Shown: piece after piece, positions 15,778 to 24,266 of the stretch
Layout: every line of letters begins with the position of its first letter
Position numbering within the stretch: the stretch's first letter is position 1
Origin: Streptomyces sp. ALI-76-A
GTDB taxonomy: Bacteria; Actinomycetota; Actinomycetes; Streptomycetales; Streptomycetaceae
DNA: 64,000 nucleotides
Assembly (NCBI RefSeq): GCF_030287445.1
Contig: NZ_JASVWB010000002.1
Coordinates: 5,704,001-5,768,000, forward strand
Direction: 5' to 3'
Translations under genes and position numbers: made by a program
The notes under the pieces: generated by a model
Told to the model about the DNA's origin: nothing
What the model saw: the letters and a program-made list of their open reading frames with translations, nothing else
Database searches by the model: none

Positions 15778-17699
15778 TCGTACAGCTCCTCTTCGGCGAG
15801 GTACTTGACCAGCTCCTCCTTGTCGAAGAGGGCGAGCAGGTCGCGGCGGACGGGTTCGGTGGTCTCACGGGTGAGGTCGATCTGGCCGCGCACCGGATCG
15901 GTCGCCGCCAGCCCCCCGGTGGGGTCCGTGAGCCGGCACAGGAGGTTGACGCGGCGCCACTCGCGGTCCATCCCCGGGTGGTCCTCGCGGGTGTGGCCGC
16001 CGCGCGACTCGGTGCGCTCCAGCGCGGCCCGGGCCACGCACTCGCTGACCAGCAGCATGTTCCTGAGGTCCAGCGCGAGATGCCAGCCGGGGTTGAACTG
16101 GCGGTGGCCCTCCACGCCGGCCCGGCGGGCCCGTACGCGCAGGTCCGCCAGCTTCTCCAGGGCCTGCTCCATCTCCCCCTCGCGGCGGATGATGCCGACC
16201 AGGTCGTTCATCGTCTGCTGGAGTTCCTGGTGCAGCGTGTACGGGTTCTCCGGCGGCGCCCCGGCGGGCTCCGCCGAGAACGGTCGCAGCGCCTCCGCCG
16301 CAGCCGTGTCGACCTGGACGTCGTCCACCGGCGGCCGGTCCGCCGCGAGCCCGGCCGCGTGCTCGGCCGCGTGCCAGCCGGCCCGCCGCCCGAACACCAG
16401 CAGGTCCGAGAGGGAGTTGCCGCCGAGCCGGTTGGAGCCGTGCATGCCGCCGGCCACCTCGCCGGCCGCGTACAGCCCCGGCACCCCGCGCGCGGCGGCC
16501 GTGTCGGACTCGACCGCGATGCCGCCCATCACGTAGTGGCAGGTGGGCCCGACCTCCATCGGCTCCGCGGTGATGTCGACGTCCGCCAGCTCCTTGAACT
16601 GGTGGTACATGGACGGCAGCCGGCGCCGGATGACCTCGGCGGGCATCCGCGTCGACACGTCCAGGAAGACCCCGCCGTGCGGGGAGCCGCGGCCCGCCTT
16701 CACCTCGGAGTTGATCGCCCGGGCCACCTCGTCACGGGGGAGCAGCTCGGGCGGGCGCCGGTTGTGGTCCGGGTCCTCGTACCAGCGGTCGCCCTCCTCC
16801 TCCGACTCGGCGTACTTCTCCTTGAAGACGTCGGGGATGTAGTCGAACATGAACCGCTTGCCCTCGGAGTTGCGCAGGACGCCTCCGTCGCCGCGCACCG
16901 ACTCGGTGACCAGGATGCCCTTCACGGACGGCGGCCAGACCATGCCCGTCGGGTGGAACTGGACGAACTCCATGTTCAGCAGGGGCGCGCCGGCGAGCAG
17001 GGCCAGCGCGTGGCCGTCGCCCGTGTACTCCCACGAGTTCGACGTCACCTTGAAGGACTTGCCGATGCCGCCGGTCGCGATCACCACGGCCGGGGCCTCC
17101 AGCACGAAGAAACGGCCGGAGTCGCGCTCGTACCCGAAGACGCCCGAGACGCGGTCGCCGTCCATGAGGATCCGGGTGACCGTGCACTCCTGGAACACCT
17201 TGAGCCGGGACTCGTAGTCCCCGGTCTCCCGGTGGTCCTCCTGCTGGAGCGCGACGATCTTCTGCTGGAGTGTGCGGATCAGCTCCAGGCCGGTGCGGTC
17301 GCCGACGTGGGCGAGGCGCGGGTACTCGTGGCCGCCGAAGTTGCGCTGCGAGATCCGGCCGTCCTTCGTCCGGTCGAACAGCGCGCCCCAGGTCTCCAGC
17401 TCCCACACCCGGTCCGGCGCCTCCTGGGCGTGCAGCTCGGCCATCCGCCACTGGTTGAGGAACTTGCCGCCGCGCATGGTGTCGCGGAAGTGGACCTGCC
17501 AGTTGTCCCCGGCGTTGGCGTTGCCCATCGCCGCCGCGATGCCGCCCTCGGCCATCACCGTGTGCGCCTTGCCGAACAGCGACTTGCAGATCACGGCGGT
17601 ACGGGCACCCCGCTCACGTGCCTCGATGGCGGCGCGCAGGCCCGCGCCGCCCGCGCCCACCACGACGACGTCCCACTCCTGGCGGTCGACCACGGTCAT
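15774..17699 (-). CDS. sdhA: Succinate dehydrogenase/fumarate reductase flavoprotein subunit
   Basis: 641 residues. The dinucleotide fold VVVVGAGGAGLRAAIEARE opens the protein. KAHTVMAEGGIAAAMGN holds the histidine that usually binds FAD covalently. QFHPTGMVWPP and TESVRGDGGVL form the active-site region with the catalytic Arg. NRLGGNSLSDLLVFGRRAG is the second FAD contact. It oxidises succinate to fumarate in the membrane-bound complex II. The stop overlaps the sdhB start; the membrane subunit gene is 24 bp upstream. Confidence 0.95.
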   Translation of the reverse strand: MTVVDRQEWDVVVVGAGGAGLRAAIEARERGARTAVICKSLFGKAHTVMAEGGIAAAMGNANAGDNWQVHFRDTMRGGKFLNQWRMAELHAQEAPDRVWELETWGALFDRTKDGRISQRNFGGHEYPRLAHVGDRTGLELIRTLQQKIVALQQEDHRETGDYESRLKVFQECTVTRILMDGDRVSGVFGYERDSGRFFVLEAPAVVIATGGIGKSFKVTSNSWEYTGDGHALALLAGAPLLNMEFVQFHPTGMVWPPSVKGILVTESVRGDGGVLRNSEGKRFMFDYIPDVFKEKYAESEEEGDRWYEDPDHNRRPPELLPRDEVARAINSEVKAGRGSPHGGVFLDVSTRMPAEVIRRRLPSMYHQFKELADVDITAEPMEVGPTCHYVMGGIAVESDTAAARGVPGLYAAGEVAGGMHGSNRLGGNSLSDLLVFGRRAGWHAAEHAAGLAADRPPVDDVQVDTAAAEALRPFSAEPAGAPPENPYTLHQELQQTMNDLVGIIRREGEMEQALEKLADLRVRARRAGVEGHRQFNPGWHLALDLRNMLLVSECVARAALERTESRGGHTREDHPGMDREWRRVNLLCRLTDPTGGLAATDPVRGQIDLTRETTEPVRRDLLALFDKEELVKYLAEEELYE

Positions 17700-17723
17700 C
17701 TCACGTCCCCACTCGTCACTCGT

Positions 17724-18563
17724 CTAGAAGAAGCGCGGATCGTCGAAGGCACCGGACGCGACCAGGTACACGTAGAAGTCGGCGAGCGCCACGCTGACCA
17801 GCGACGCCCAGGCCAGCTGCATGTGCCGGGCGTTGAGCCTGCCCACCCACTGCCACATCCGGTAGCGCACGGGATGCTTGGAGAAGTGCTTGAGCTTGCC
17901 GCCGACGATGTGCCGGCAGGAGTGGCAGGACAGGGTGTACGCCCAGATCAGCGCGATGTTGACCAAGAAGACCAGGGTGCCCAGCCCCATGTGTCCCCAC
18001 GCGTAGTGCTCGTCGCGGAAGGCGAGCACGGTGTCGTAGGTCAGGATCCCGGCGACGAGGATCGCGGCGTAGAAGAAGTACCGGTGGATGTTCTGGAGCA
18101 CCAGCGGGAAGCGGGTCTCGCCGGTGTACTTCTTGTGCGGCTCGGCCACCGCGCAGGCCGGCGGGGACGCCCAGAAGCCCCGGTAGTAGGCCTTGCGGTA
18201 GTAGTAGCAGGTCAGCCGGAAGCCGAGCGGGAAGATCAGGATGATGATCGCGGGGGAGATGCCCCACCAGCCGCCGAACAGGTCCGCGTTCGGGCCGCCC
18301 CGCATCGGCTCGCAGTTGTCCGCCAGACAGGGGGAGTAGAACGGCGAGACGTACGGCGCCGCGTAGTAGTCGGCGTTCGCGAACGCCCGCCACGTCGAGT
18401 AGACGATGAAGGCGAGCAGACCGGCCGCCGTGGCGGCCGGGGCCAGCCACCAGCGGTCGGTGCGCAGGTGCGGGGCGTCGATCGACGCGCGCGTTCGGGC
18501 GCGTACGCCGCCGCTCAGGGGTTCGGGGTCTTCTGTGGCGGGGGGTTCCGTACCAGTGGCCAA
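17724..18563 (-). CDS. sdhC: Succinate dehydrogenase membrane anchor / cytochrome b-type subunit
   Basis: 279 residues from a TTG at 18563, with GGAG about nine bases upstream; no ATG or GTG in this frame fits better. After a ~40-residue polar tail there are about five membrane helices: LAPAATAAGLLAFIVYS, ISPAIIILIFPLGF, FFYAAILVAGILTYDTVLAF, GLGTLVFLVNIALIWAYTL and SLVSVALADFYVYLV. Histidines in the helices (NIHRYFF, GHMGLG, CHSCRH) are candidate haem or quinone ligands. It matches the Sdh1-type anchor by size and position. It moves electrons to menaquinone. Confidence 0.85.
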   Translation of the reverse strand: MATGTEPPATEDPEPLSGGVRARTRASIDAPHLRTDRWWLAPAATAAGLLAFIVYSTWRAFANADYYAAPYVSPFYSPCLADNCEPMRGGPNADLFGGWWGISPAIIILIFPLGFRLTCYYYRKAYYRGFWASPPACAVAEPHKKYTGETRFPLVLQNIHRYFFYAAILVAGILTYDTVLAFRDEHYAWGHMGLGTLVFLVNIALIWAYTLSCHSCRHIVGGKLKHFSKHPVRYRMWQWVGRLNARHMQLAWASLVSVALADFYVYLVASGAFDDPRFF

Positions 18564-18598
18564 CGCATGACTCCGGTCGGTTCGGGACTGCGGACGGC

Positions 18599-18889
18599 TC
18601 AGGGTGCGCGGCGGTCGCGGGCGCCGAGTCCCTCGTCGTCCGTGTCGATCCACAGCGAGTCGTCGTACGGGGTGTCGGAGATGGTGACGAGATCGGGGCG
18701 CTTGGGCGAGACGGCCGTGGCGGCCGCCTCGCGCAGCAGCGCGACGCTCTCGCGCAGGTGGTCGGCGTCGGTACGGACCCGGCGTATCTCCAGGCCGCCA
18801 CCGCCGATCTGCTGCTCCAGGCGTTTGACCGACCTGGTCAGCTCCTCGAGGCAGCGCTGTACTGACATCAGCTCGTCGTGCACGGACAT
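18599..18889 (-). CDS. Small coiled-coil protein, first gene of the sdh operon
   Basis: 96 residues. Residues ~5-60 form a likely coiled coil (LMSVQRCLEELTRSVKRLEQ ... DADHLRESVALLREA); the acidic C-terminus contains DTPYDDSLWIDTDDEG. There is no signal or membrane segment. It lies 35 bp upstream of sdhC on the same strand, so it is probably co-transcribed. The function is not known; a role in complex II assembly would be guesswork. Confidence 0.65.
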   Translation of the reverse strand: MSVHDELMSVQRCLEELTRSVKRLEQQIGGGGLEIRRVRTDADHLRESVALLREAAATAVSPKRPDLVTISDTPYDDSLWIDTDDEGLGARDRRAP

Positions 18890-19109
18890 GACGTGACCTC
18901 ACTTCCGTGGGCGGGCGTGCCCTGGGCGGCAACGTTCATGCGCCTGCGAGTGTTGCGCGTCACACCTGTCGGTGGGAAGGGATGTGCACCGATTGGCCGA
19001 GGCGGATGGGTGCACTCCTGGTGCGTTGCGCCGCCCGGGTGGGCTTCCCGGCTGTCGTCGCCGTGTCGCCGTCCGTTGCCGAACCCTTTCCTCTTCAGTG
19101 GCCGCATAC

Positions 19110-19144
19110 ATGTGATCAGCTTCATATACCGCCAAATGTGATCA
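19110..19144. promoter_or_regulatory. Direct repeats ATGTGATCA in the sdh / LpqW-like divergent promoter region
   Basis: ATGTGATCA occurs at 19110-19118 and again at 19136-19144, a repeat distance of 26 bp, in an AT-rich island (CTTCATATACCG between them) just before the lipoprotein start. The half-site TGTGA resembles CRP/FNR-type sites but is not arranged as an inverted pair. It may be an operator or part of a promoter. Confidence 0.45.
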
Positions 19145-19175
19145 TAACGCCCGCGGCTCCCGGAGGTAAGCAGAG

Positions 19176-21431
19176 ATGTCCCACGACGGCGTCGGACCCA
19201 GATCCTCTCGTCCATCTCCGGCCTGCCGCGGAGCGTCCGGAGGGGCCCCGCGGCCGGCCGTGCTCCTCACCGCGGGCGTGCTCGCGGTGTCCGCGCTGTC
19301 CGGATGCGGCTCCGCGGACCCGGCGGGCAAACCCCTCGCCGGCCAGGACATCGCACCGGCCGCCCGCGCCCGGGTCGCCGACGGCGGCACGCTGCGCTGG
19401 GCCGTGGACGCCGTACCGGAGACGCTGAACACGTTCCAGGCGGACGCGGACGCCGCCACCACCCGGATCGCGCAGGCGGTGCTGCCGGCGATGTACCGGC
19501 TGGACCGGAACGGGCGGCCGGAGCGCGACCCCGACTACCTGGAGTCCGCGAAGATCGTCGAGACCGAGCCCCGGCAGGTCGTGCTGTACAAGCTGAACCA
19601 GCAGGCCGTGTGGAGCGACGGCCGGGAGGTCGGCGCCGCCGACTTCGCCGCCCAGTGGCGTGCCCTGTCCGGCAAGGACACCGCGTACTGGACCGCCCGC
19701 AACGCCGGCTACGAGCGCATCGAGCGGATCGAGCGCGGGGCGAACGACCTGGAGGTCAGGGTCACCTTCGGGCGGCCGTACGCCGACTGGCGGTCACTGT
19801 TCTCGCCGCTCTACCCGAAGGACGTCATGGGCAGCCCGGACTCCTTCAACGACGGGGCCCGGCGCAAGCTGAAGGTCACCGCCGGTCCGTTCTCGCTGAA
19901 GAAGGTGGACCGGCAGGACGGCGAGGTCACCCTCACCCGCAACCCGCGCTGGTGGGGCGAGCCCGCCAAGTTGTCCGGGATCGTGCTGCGGGCCGTCGAG
20001 CGGGACAAGCGGGCCGCCGCGCTGGCGGCCGGGAAGCTCGACCTCGCCGAGATCGACCCGGAGGCGGCCGGGCGCATCACGCGCGCCCAGAACCGGAACA
20101 CCCCGCTCCAGGGGCCGGGCGGCAGCCGTGCCGCCGCGGACGCCCTGCACTCCTGGGCCGTCGTCAACGGCTCCGACGAGGACGCGGCCTACGAGGAGCT
20201 CAGCGCGCGCAAGAAGCAGCGCCGGGCCGTCGCCCGGTACGAGCGGCAGCAGGCGGCCCTCCAGGGCTTCGAGGTCCGCAAGTCCCTGGAACCGGCCTAC
20301 ACCCAGCTCGCCCTCAACGGCGCCGGCGGTCCGCTCGCCGACGAGCGGGTCCGCCGGGCGGTGGCCCGCGCCCTGGACCGCAAGGAGCTGGCCGAGGCCG
20401 TCCTCGGCCCGCTCGGTCTGCCCGCGGTGCCCGTCGGCAGCCACCTCGCACTGTCCGGGCAGGCCGCGTACGCCGACAACAGCGGCGCGCTCGGCGGCCA
20501 GGACACCGCGGAGGCGCGGGCACTGCTCGCGGACGCCGGATGGGTGCCGGGCGGCCCGGTGAAGAAGGAGAAGAAGAAGGGCGAGAAGGCGGCCGGCACC
20601 GAGGGCGAGAAGGACGGCGGGTCCGGGAAGGACGGCGAGGAGTCGGGGGGCGGTGACGAGGGCACGTACATCGTCGGCGAGGACGGCAAGGCGCGCGGCG
20701 AGGCGGACCCGGCGGACCGCGGGAGGCACGGGGAGGACCGCTCCACGCACCTCGCCCGGGACGGCAGGCAGTACGCGAACAAGCTGAAGCAGGGCGGCGC
20801 GCCCGGGGCGTACGCCCCCAAGGGGACCGCCGCGCCGGCCGGTGCCGCGGCCGGGGCGCTGGCCAAGGACGGCAAGCCGCTCACGCTCCGCTTCGTGCTT
20901 CCCTCGGGCCCCGGCTCGAAGCCGCTGCGGACCGTCGCCGACCGCATCACGGCGATGCTGGAGAAGGTCGGCATCCGCACCGAGATCTCCAAGGTCGCGG
21001 ACGAGAGCTACTTCAAGGACCACATCGCGTCCGGCCAGTACGACCTCGCGCTCTACTCCTGGCCCGCGTCCGCCTTCCCCGCGACCGACGCCCGCCCCAT
21101 CTTCGCCAAACCGGTCCCGGCCGCCGACGGCTCCCTGAACGTGGAGCAGAACTACACCCGCGTCGGCACGGACCAGGTCGACCAGCTCTTCGACCAGGCG
21201 GTCGGCACGCTCGACGAGAACGAGAGCCGGAGCCTCATCCGCAAGGCGGACTCCCGCATCTGGGCCGCCGCCGGTTCCATCCCCCTCTACCAGCGTCCCC
21301 AGCTGACGGCCGTGCGCAAGGACGTGGCCAACGCGGGCGCCTTCGGCTTCCGGACACCGGTCTACGAGGACATGGGCTTCCTGAAGAAGAAGGGGACGCG
21401 TGCGGCGGCCGGGGGGTCGTCCGACGACTGA
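19176..21431 (+). CDS. LpqW-like lipoprotein (ABC substrate-binding protein family 5)
   Basis: 751 residues with GGAGG upstream. The lipobox LSGC puts the lipidated Cys at residue 44. The SBP_bac_5 fold follows (GGTLRWAVDAVPETLNTFQ; VRRAVARALDRKELAEAVL), ending near residue 740. Between ~465 and ~560 there is a highly charged, low-complexity insert rich in Lys/Glu/Gly (KKEKKKGEKA and similar). No permease or ATPase is adjacent; the partner gene downstream is typA. The pair typA-lpqW is conserved in mycobacteria, where LpqW regulates lipoarabinomannan synthesis rather than peptide import. A similar envelope role here is inferred from synteny only. Confidence 0.75.
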   Translation: MSHDGVGPRSSRPSPACRGASGGAPRPAVLLTAGVLAVSALSGCGSADPAGKPLAGQDIAPAARARVADGGTLRWAVDAVPETLNTFQADADAATTRIAQAVLPAMYRLDRNGRPERDPDYLESAKIVETEPRQVVLYKLNQQAVWSDGREVGAADFAAQWRALSGKDTAYWTARNAGYERIERIERGANDLEVRVTFGRPYADWRSLFSPLYPKDVMGSPDSFNDGARRKLKVTAGPFSLKKVDRQDGEVTLTRNPRWWGEPAKLSGIVLRAVERDKRAAALAAGKLDLAEIDPEAAGRITRAQNRNTPLQGPGGSRAAADALHSWAVVNGSDEDAAYEELSARKKQRRAVARYERQQAALQGFEVRKSLEPAYTQLALNGAGGPLADERVRRAVARALDRKELAEAVLGPLGLPAVPVGSHLALSGQAAYADNSGALGGQDTAEARALLADAGWVPGGPVKKEKKKGEKAAGTEGEKDGGSGKDGEESGGGDEGTYIVGEDGKARGEADPADRGRHGEDRSTHLARDGRQYANKLKQGGAPGAYAPKGTAAPAGAAAGALAKDGKPLTLRFVLPSGPGSKPLRTVADRITAMLEKVGIRTEISKVADESYFKDHIASGQYDLALYSWPASAFPATDARPIFAKPVPAADGSLNVEQNYTRVGTDQVDQLFDQAVGTLDENESRSLIRKADSRIWAAAGSIPLYQRPQLTAVRKDVANAGAFGFRTPVYEDMGFLKKKGTRAAAGGSSDD

Positions 21432-21445
21432 TCCGCGCACGCCGG

Positions 21446-21525
21446 CCGGAGACCACGCAGCCCGGAGATCATCCAGCCCGCGGACCGTCCAGCCCGGGGG
21501 CCGTCCGCTCCGGAGATCACCCAGG
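21446..21525 (+). repeat. Five 16-bp tandem repeats between the LpqW-like gene and typA
   Basis: Consecutive imperfect 16-mers at 21446, 21462, 21478, 21494 and 21510, with consensus CCGGAGACCGTCCAGC. Copies 2 (CCGGAGATCATCCAGC) and 5 (CCGGAGATCACCCAGG) are the closest pair. They lie in the 283-bp gap upstream of typA. Confidence 0.75.
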
Positions 21526-21714
21526 ACGGCGGCCGACAGCGGGAAGGGCCTGGTCCGGCCCCCCGGGGGCGGTGCGCGGCGGCCCGCGGAAGCCGCTTCC
21601 CCCATGGCCCCGTACCATGGGGTGAGGCCGTGGCATGTTCAGCCCGGCAGGGCCCGCGTAACACAGACGTACGCACAGCAGGGCCGTCCTCACACTCCGG
21701 GAGTACGCCGCAAT

Positions 21715-23622
21715 ATGGCCACGCGCCACGACATCCGCAACGTCGCCATCGTCGCCCACGTCGACCACGGGAAGACGACCCTCGTCGACGCCATGCTCAA
21801 GCAGGCGGGTGCCTTCGCCGCGCACGCCGCCGAATCGCTCGACGACCGCATGATGGACTCGAACGACCTGGAGCGTGAGAAGGGCATCACGATCCTGGCC
21901 AAGAACACGGCGGTGAAGTACCACCCGAAGGATGGCAGCGATGTCATCACCATCAACATCATCGACACCCCCGGGCACGCCGACTTCGGCGGCGAGGTGG
22001 AGCGCGGTCTGTCGATGGTCGACGCGGTCGTGCTGCTCGTCGACGCCTCCGAGGGCCCGCTCCCGCAGACCCGCTTCGTGCTGCGCAAGGCGCTCCAGGC
22101 CCGCCTGCCCGTCATCCTGTGCATCAACAAGACGGACCGCCCCGACTCGCGCATCGACGAGGTCGTCAACGAGGCCTACGACCTCTTCCTCGACCTCGAC
22201 GCCGACGAGGACCAGATCGAGTTCCCGATCGTCTACGCGTGCGCGCGGGACGGCGTGGCCTCGCTGACCAAGCCGGAGGACGGCACCGTCCCGGCCGACA
22301 GCGACAGCCTGGAGCCGTTCTTCACCACGATCCTGTCGCACGTGCCGGCCCCCGAGTACGACGAGGAGGCCCCGCTCCAGGCGCACGTCACCAACCTGGA
22401 CGCGGACAACTTCCTCGGCCGTATCGCGCTGCTCCGCGTCGAGCAGGGCGAGCTGCGCAAGGGCCAGACCGTCACGTGGATCAAGCGCGACGGCACGATG
22501 GCCACGGTGCGCATCACCGAGCTGCTGATGACCGAGGCGCTCACCCGCAAGCCCGCCGAGAAGGCCGGCCCGGGTGACATCTGCGCGGTCGCCGGTATCC
22601 CGGACATCATGATCGGCGAGACCCTCGCCGACCCCGAGAACCCGATCCCGCTCCCGCTGATCACGGTCGACGAGCCGGCGATCTCCATGACCATCGGCAC
22701 CAACACCTCGCCGCTGGTCGGCCGGGGCGGCACCGGCAAGGGCGCGGAGAACAAGGCCGCGGTCAAGGACCGCAAGGTCACGGCCCGTCAGGTCAAGGAC
22801 CGCCTCGACCGCGAGCTGGTCGGCAACGTCAGCCTCCGCGTCCTCGACACCGAGCGCCCCGACGCCTGGGAGGTGCAGGGCCGCGGTGAGCTGGCGCTGG
22901 CCATCCTGGTCGAGCAGATGCGCCGCGAGGGCTTCGAGCTGACCATCGGCAAGCCGCAGGTCGTCACCAAGATCGTCGACGGCAAGGTGTACGAGCCGGT
23001 CGAGCGCATGACCATCGACGTCCCCGAGGAGCACATGGGCGCGGTCACGCAGCTCATGGGCGTCCGCAAGGGCCGGATGGACAACATGTCGAACCACGGG
23101 TCCGGCTGGGTCCGCATGGAGTTCGTCGTCCCGTCGCGCGGACTCATCGGCTTCCGTACGGAGTTCCTGACCGGCACGCGCGGCACCGGCATCGCCCACT
23201 CCATCCACGAGGGCCACGAGCCGTGGTTCGGCACGCTGACGACCCGTAACAACGGCTCGCTGGTCGCCGACCGCGCCGGTGCCGTCACCGCCTTCGCGAT
23301 GACGAACCTCCAGGAGCGCGGCGTGCTGTTCGTGGACCCGGGCACCGAGGTGTACGAGGGCATGATCGTCGGTGAGAACTCGCGCTCCGACGACATGGAC
23401 GTGAACATCACCAAGGAGAAGAAGCTCACGAACATGCGGTCCTCCTCGGCCGACTCGTTCGAGGCGATCGTCCCGCCGCGCAAGCTGTCGCTGGAGCAGT
23501 CCCTGGAGTTCTGCCGCGACGACGAGTGCGTCGAGGTGACCCCGGAGGCGGTGCGCATCCGCAAGGTGAACCTGGACGCCCGCGAGCGCGCCCGCGCCGC
23601 GAGCCGCGCCAAGCACGGCTGA
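21715..23622 (+). CDS. typA: Translational GTPase TypA/BipA
   Basis: 635 residues, the family length, from an ATG at 21715. GTPase motifs: AHVDHGKTTLVDAM (G1), REKGITI (G2), DTPGHADFGGEV (G3) and NKTDRP (G4). Domain II (LGRIALLRVEQGELRKGQTV), EF-G-like domains and the TypA-specific C-terminus (RGLIGFRTEFLTGTRGTG) follow. TypA binds the ribosome and is needed for 50S assembly and growth under cold or stress. Longer in-frame starts would add ~100 residues without family similarity. A strong hairpin follows the gene. Confidence 0.95.
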   Translation: MATRHDIRNVAIVAHVDHGKTTLVDAMLKQAGAFAAHAAESLDDRMMDSNDLEREKGITILAKNTAVKYHPKDGSDVITINIIDTPGHADFGGEVERGLSMVDAVVLLVDASEGPLPQTRFVLRKALQARLPVILCINKTDRPDSRIDEVVNEAYDLFLDLDADEDQIEFPIVYACARDGVASLTKPEDGTVPADSDSLEPFFTTILSHVPAPEYDEEAPLQAHVTNLDADNFLGRIALLRVEQGELRKGQTVTWIKRDGTMATVRITELLMTEALTRKPAEKAGPGDICAVAGIPDIMIGETLADPENPIPLPLITVDEPAISMTIGTNTSPLVGRGGTGKGAENKAAVKDRKVTARQVKDRLDRELVGNVSLRVLDTERPDAWEVQGRGELALAILVEQMRREGFELTIGKPQVVTKIVDGKVYEPVERMTIDVPEEHMGAVTQLMGVRKGRMDNMSNHGSGWVRMEFVVPSRGLIGFRTEFLTGTRGTGIAHSIHEGHEPWFGTLTTRNNGSLVADRAGAVTAFAMTNLQERGVLFVDPGTEVYEGMIVGENSRSDDMDVNITKEKKLTNMRSSSADSFEAIVPPRKLSLEQSLEFCRDDECVEVTPEAVRIRKVNLDARERARAASRAKHG

Positions 23623-23689
23623 CGCGCCGAGCCCGGCCGACGCACGGGGCACGGCCGACGCCGGGCTTCGCCGACGCACCACCGCACCA

Positions 23690-23723
23690 CCGGGCACCCC
23701 CGCCGTTCGGCGGGGGTGCCCGG
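23690..23723 (+). terminator. Intrinsic terminator after typA
   Basis: Perfect 16-bp inverted repeat (CCGGGCACCCCCGCCG / CGGCGGGGGTGCCCGG) with only TT in the loop. Confidence 0.85.
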
Positions 23724-24266
23724 TGCCGTCCGGGGGGCCGTAGGGAAAACCCTTTATTTACGCCGGTGGACCCGCGGGGGCCGGTCGTCCGCACTACCCT
23801 CTCCGGGAGTGGCCCGTCCGCCGGAGTCCTGCCGTGCGTCGACACCGCTTCAGACAGTTCCGCTCCCGCGCCCGCGGCTTCGCGGGCCCGCCGGAGGAAC
23901 GCAGCACGGCGGCCAGGGGAAGCGCAAGGCGTTTTTCGCTCCGGAACGTCCGCAATGCGGACGGTCGCGCCCGATAGTTGTGTAACAAGTCCGTTTCGCA
24001 GGGATCTTTCAGCAAACTGTTTGTCCGGATTTTGGAAGAAGTAGGCGACAGGTGTGATCGAACCGCAACCAAACGGGTGTGGCTCGGTCGTGGCGCATGG
24101 CAGATAGTTAGGCGCGTAGAGCTCGGATCGACGGGTCAAGCGCGGCAGTCTGCGCCGACTCACGAGCGCGGGGGCATCTGACTTTCTCCGGTACCGGTGA
24201 CGGTGACGGCTGTGTGTCATGTGCTCCCCTTTGCGGTGAACCAAATGGACTCATGAGGAGGAACCC
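23724..24266 (+). other. Long untranslated region before the first peptide-transporter operon
   Basis: About 540 bp with no convincing gene. Codon-like frames here lack ribosome sites and typical third-position bias. The stretch 23970-24065 is unusually A/T-rich for this genome (for example GTGTAACAAG, CAAACTGTTTGTCC and GGATTTTGGAAGAAG) and probably holds the operon promoter, though no clean -35/-10 pair is visible. The region ends with GAGGAGG ten bases before the next start. Confidence 0.5.

Noticed and set aside
15978..18896. 972-codon plus-strand frame opposite the succinate dehydrogenase operon
   Set aside because: Runs antisense through three well-identified genes; repeated Val/Gly/His/Arg composition typical of shadows.
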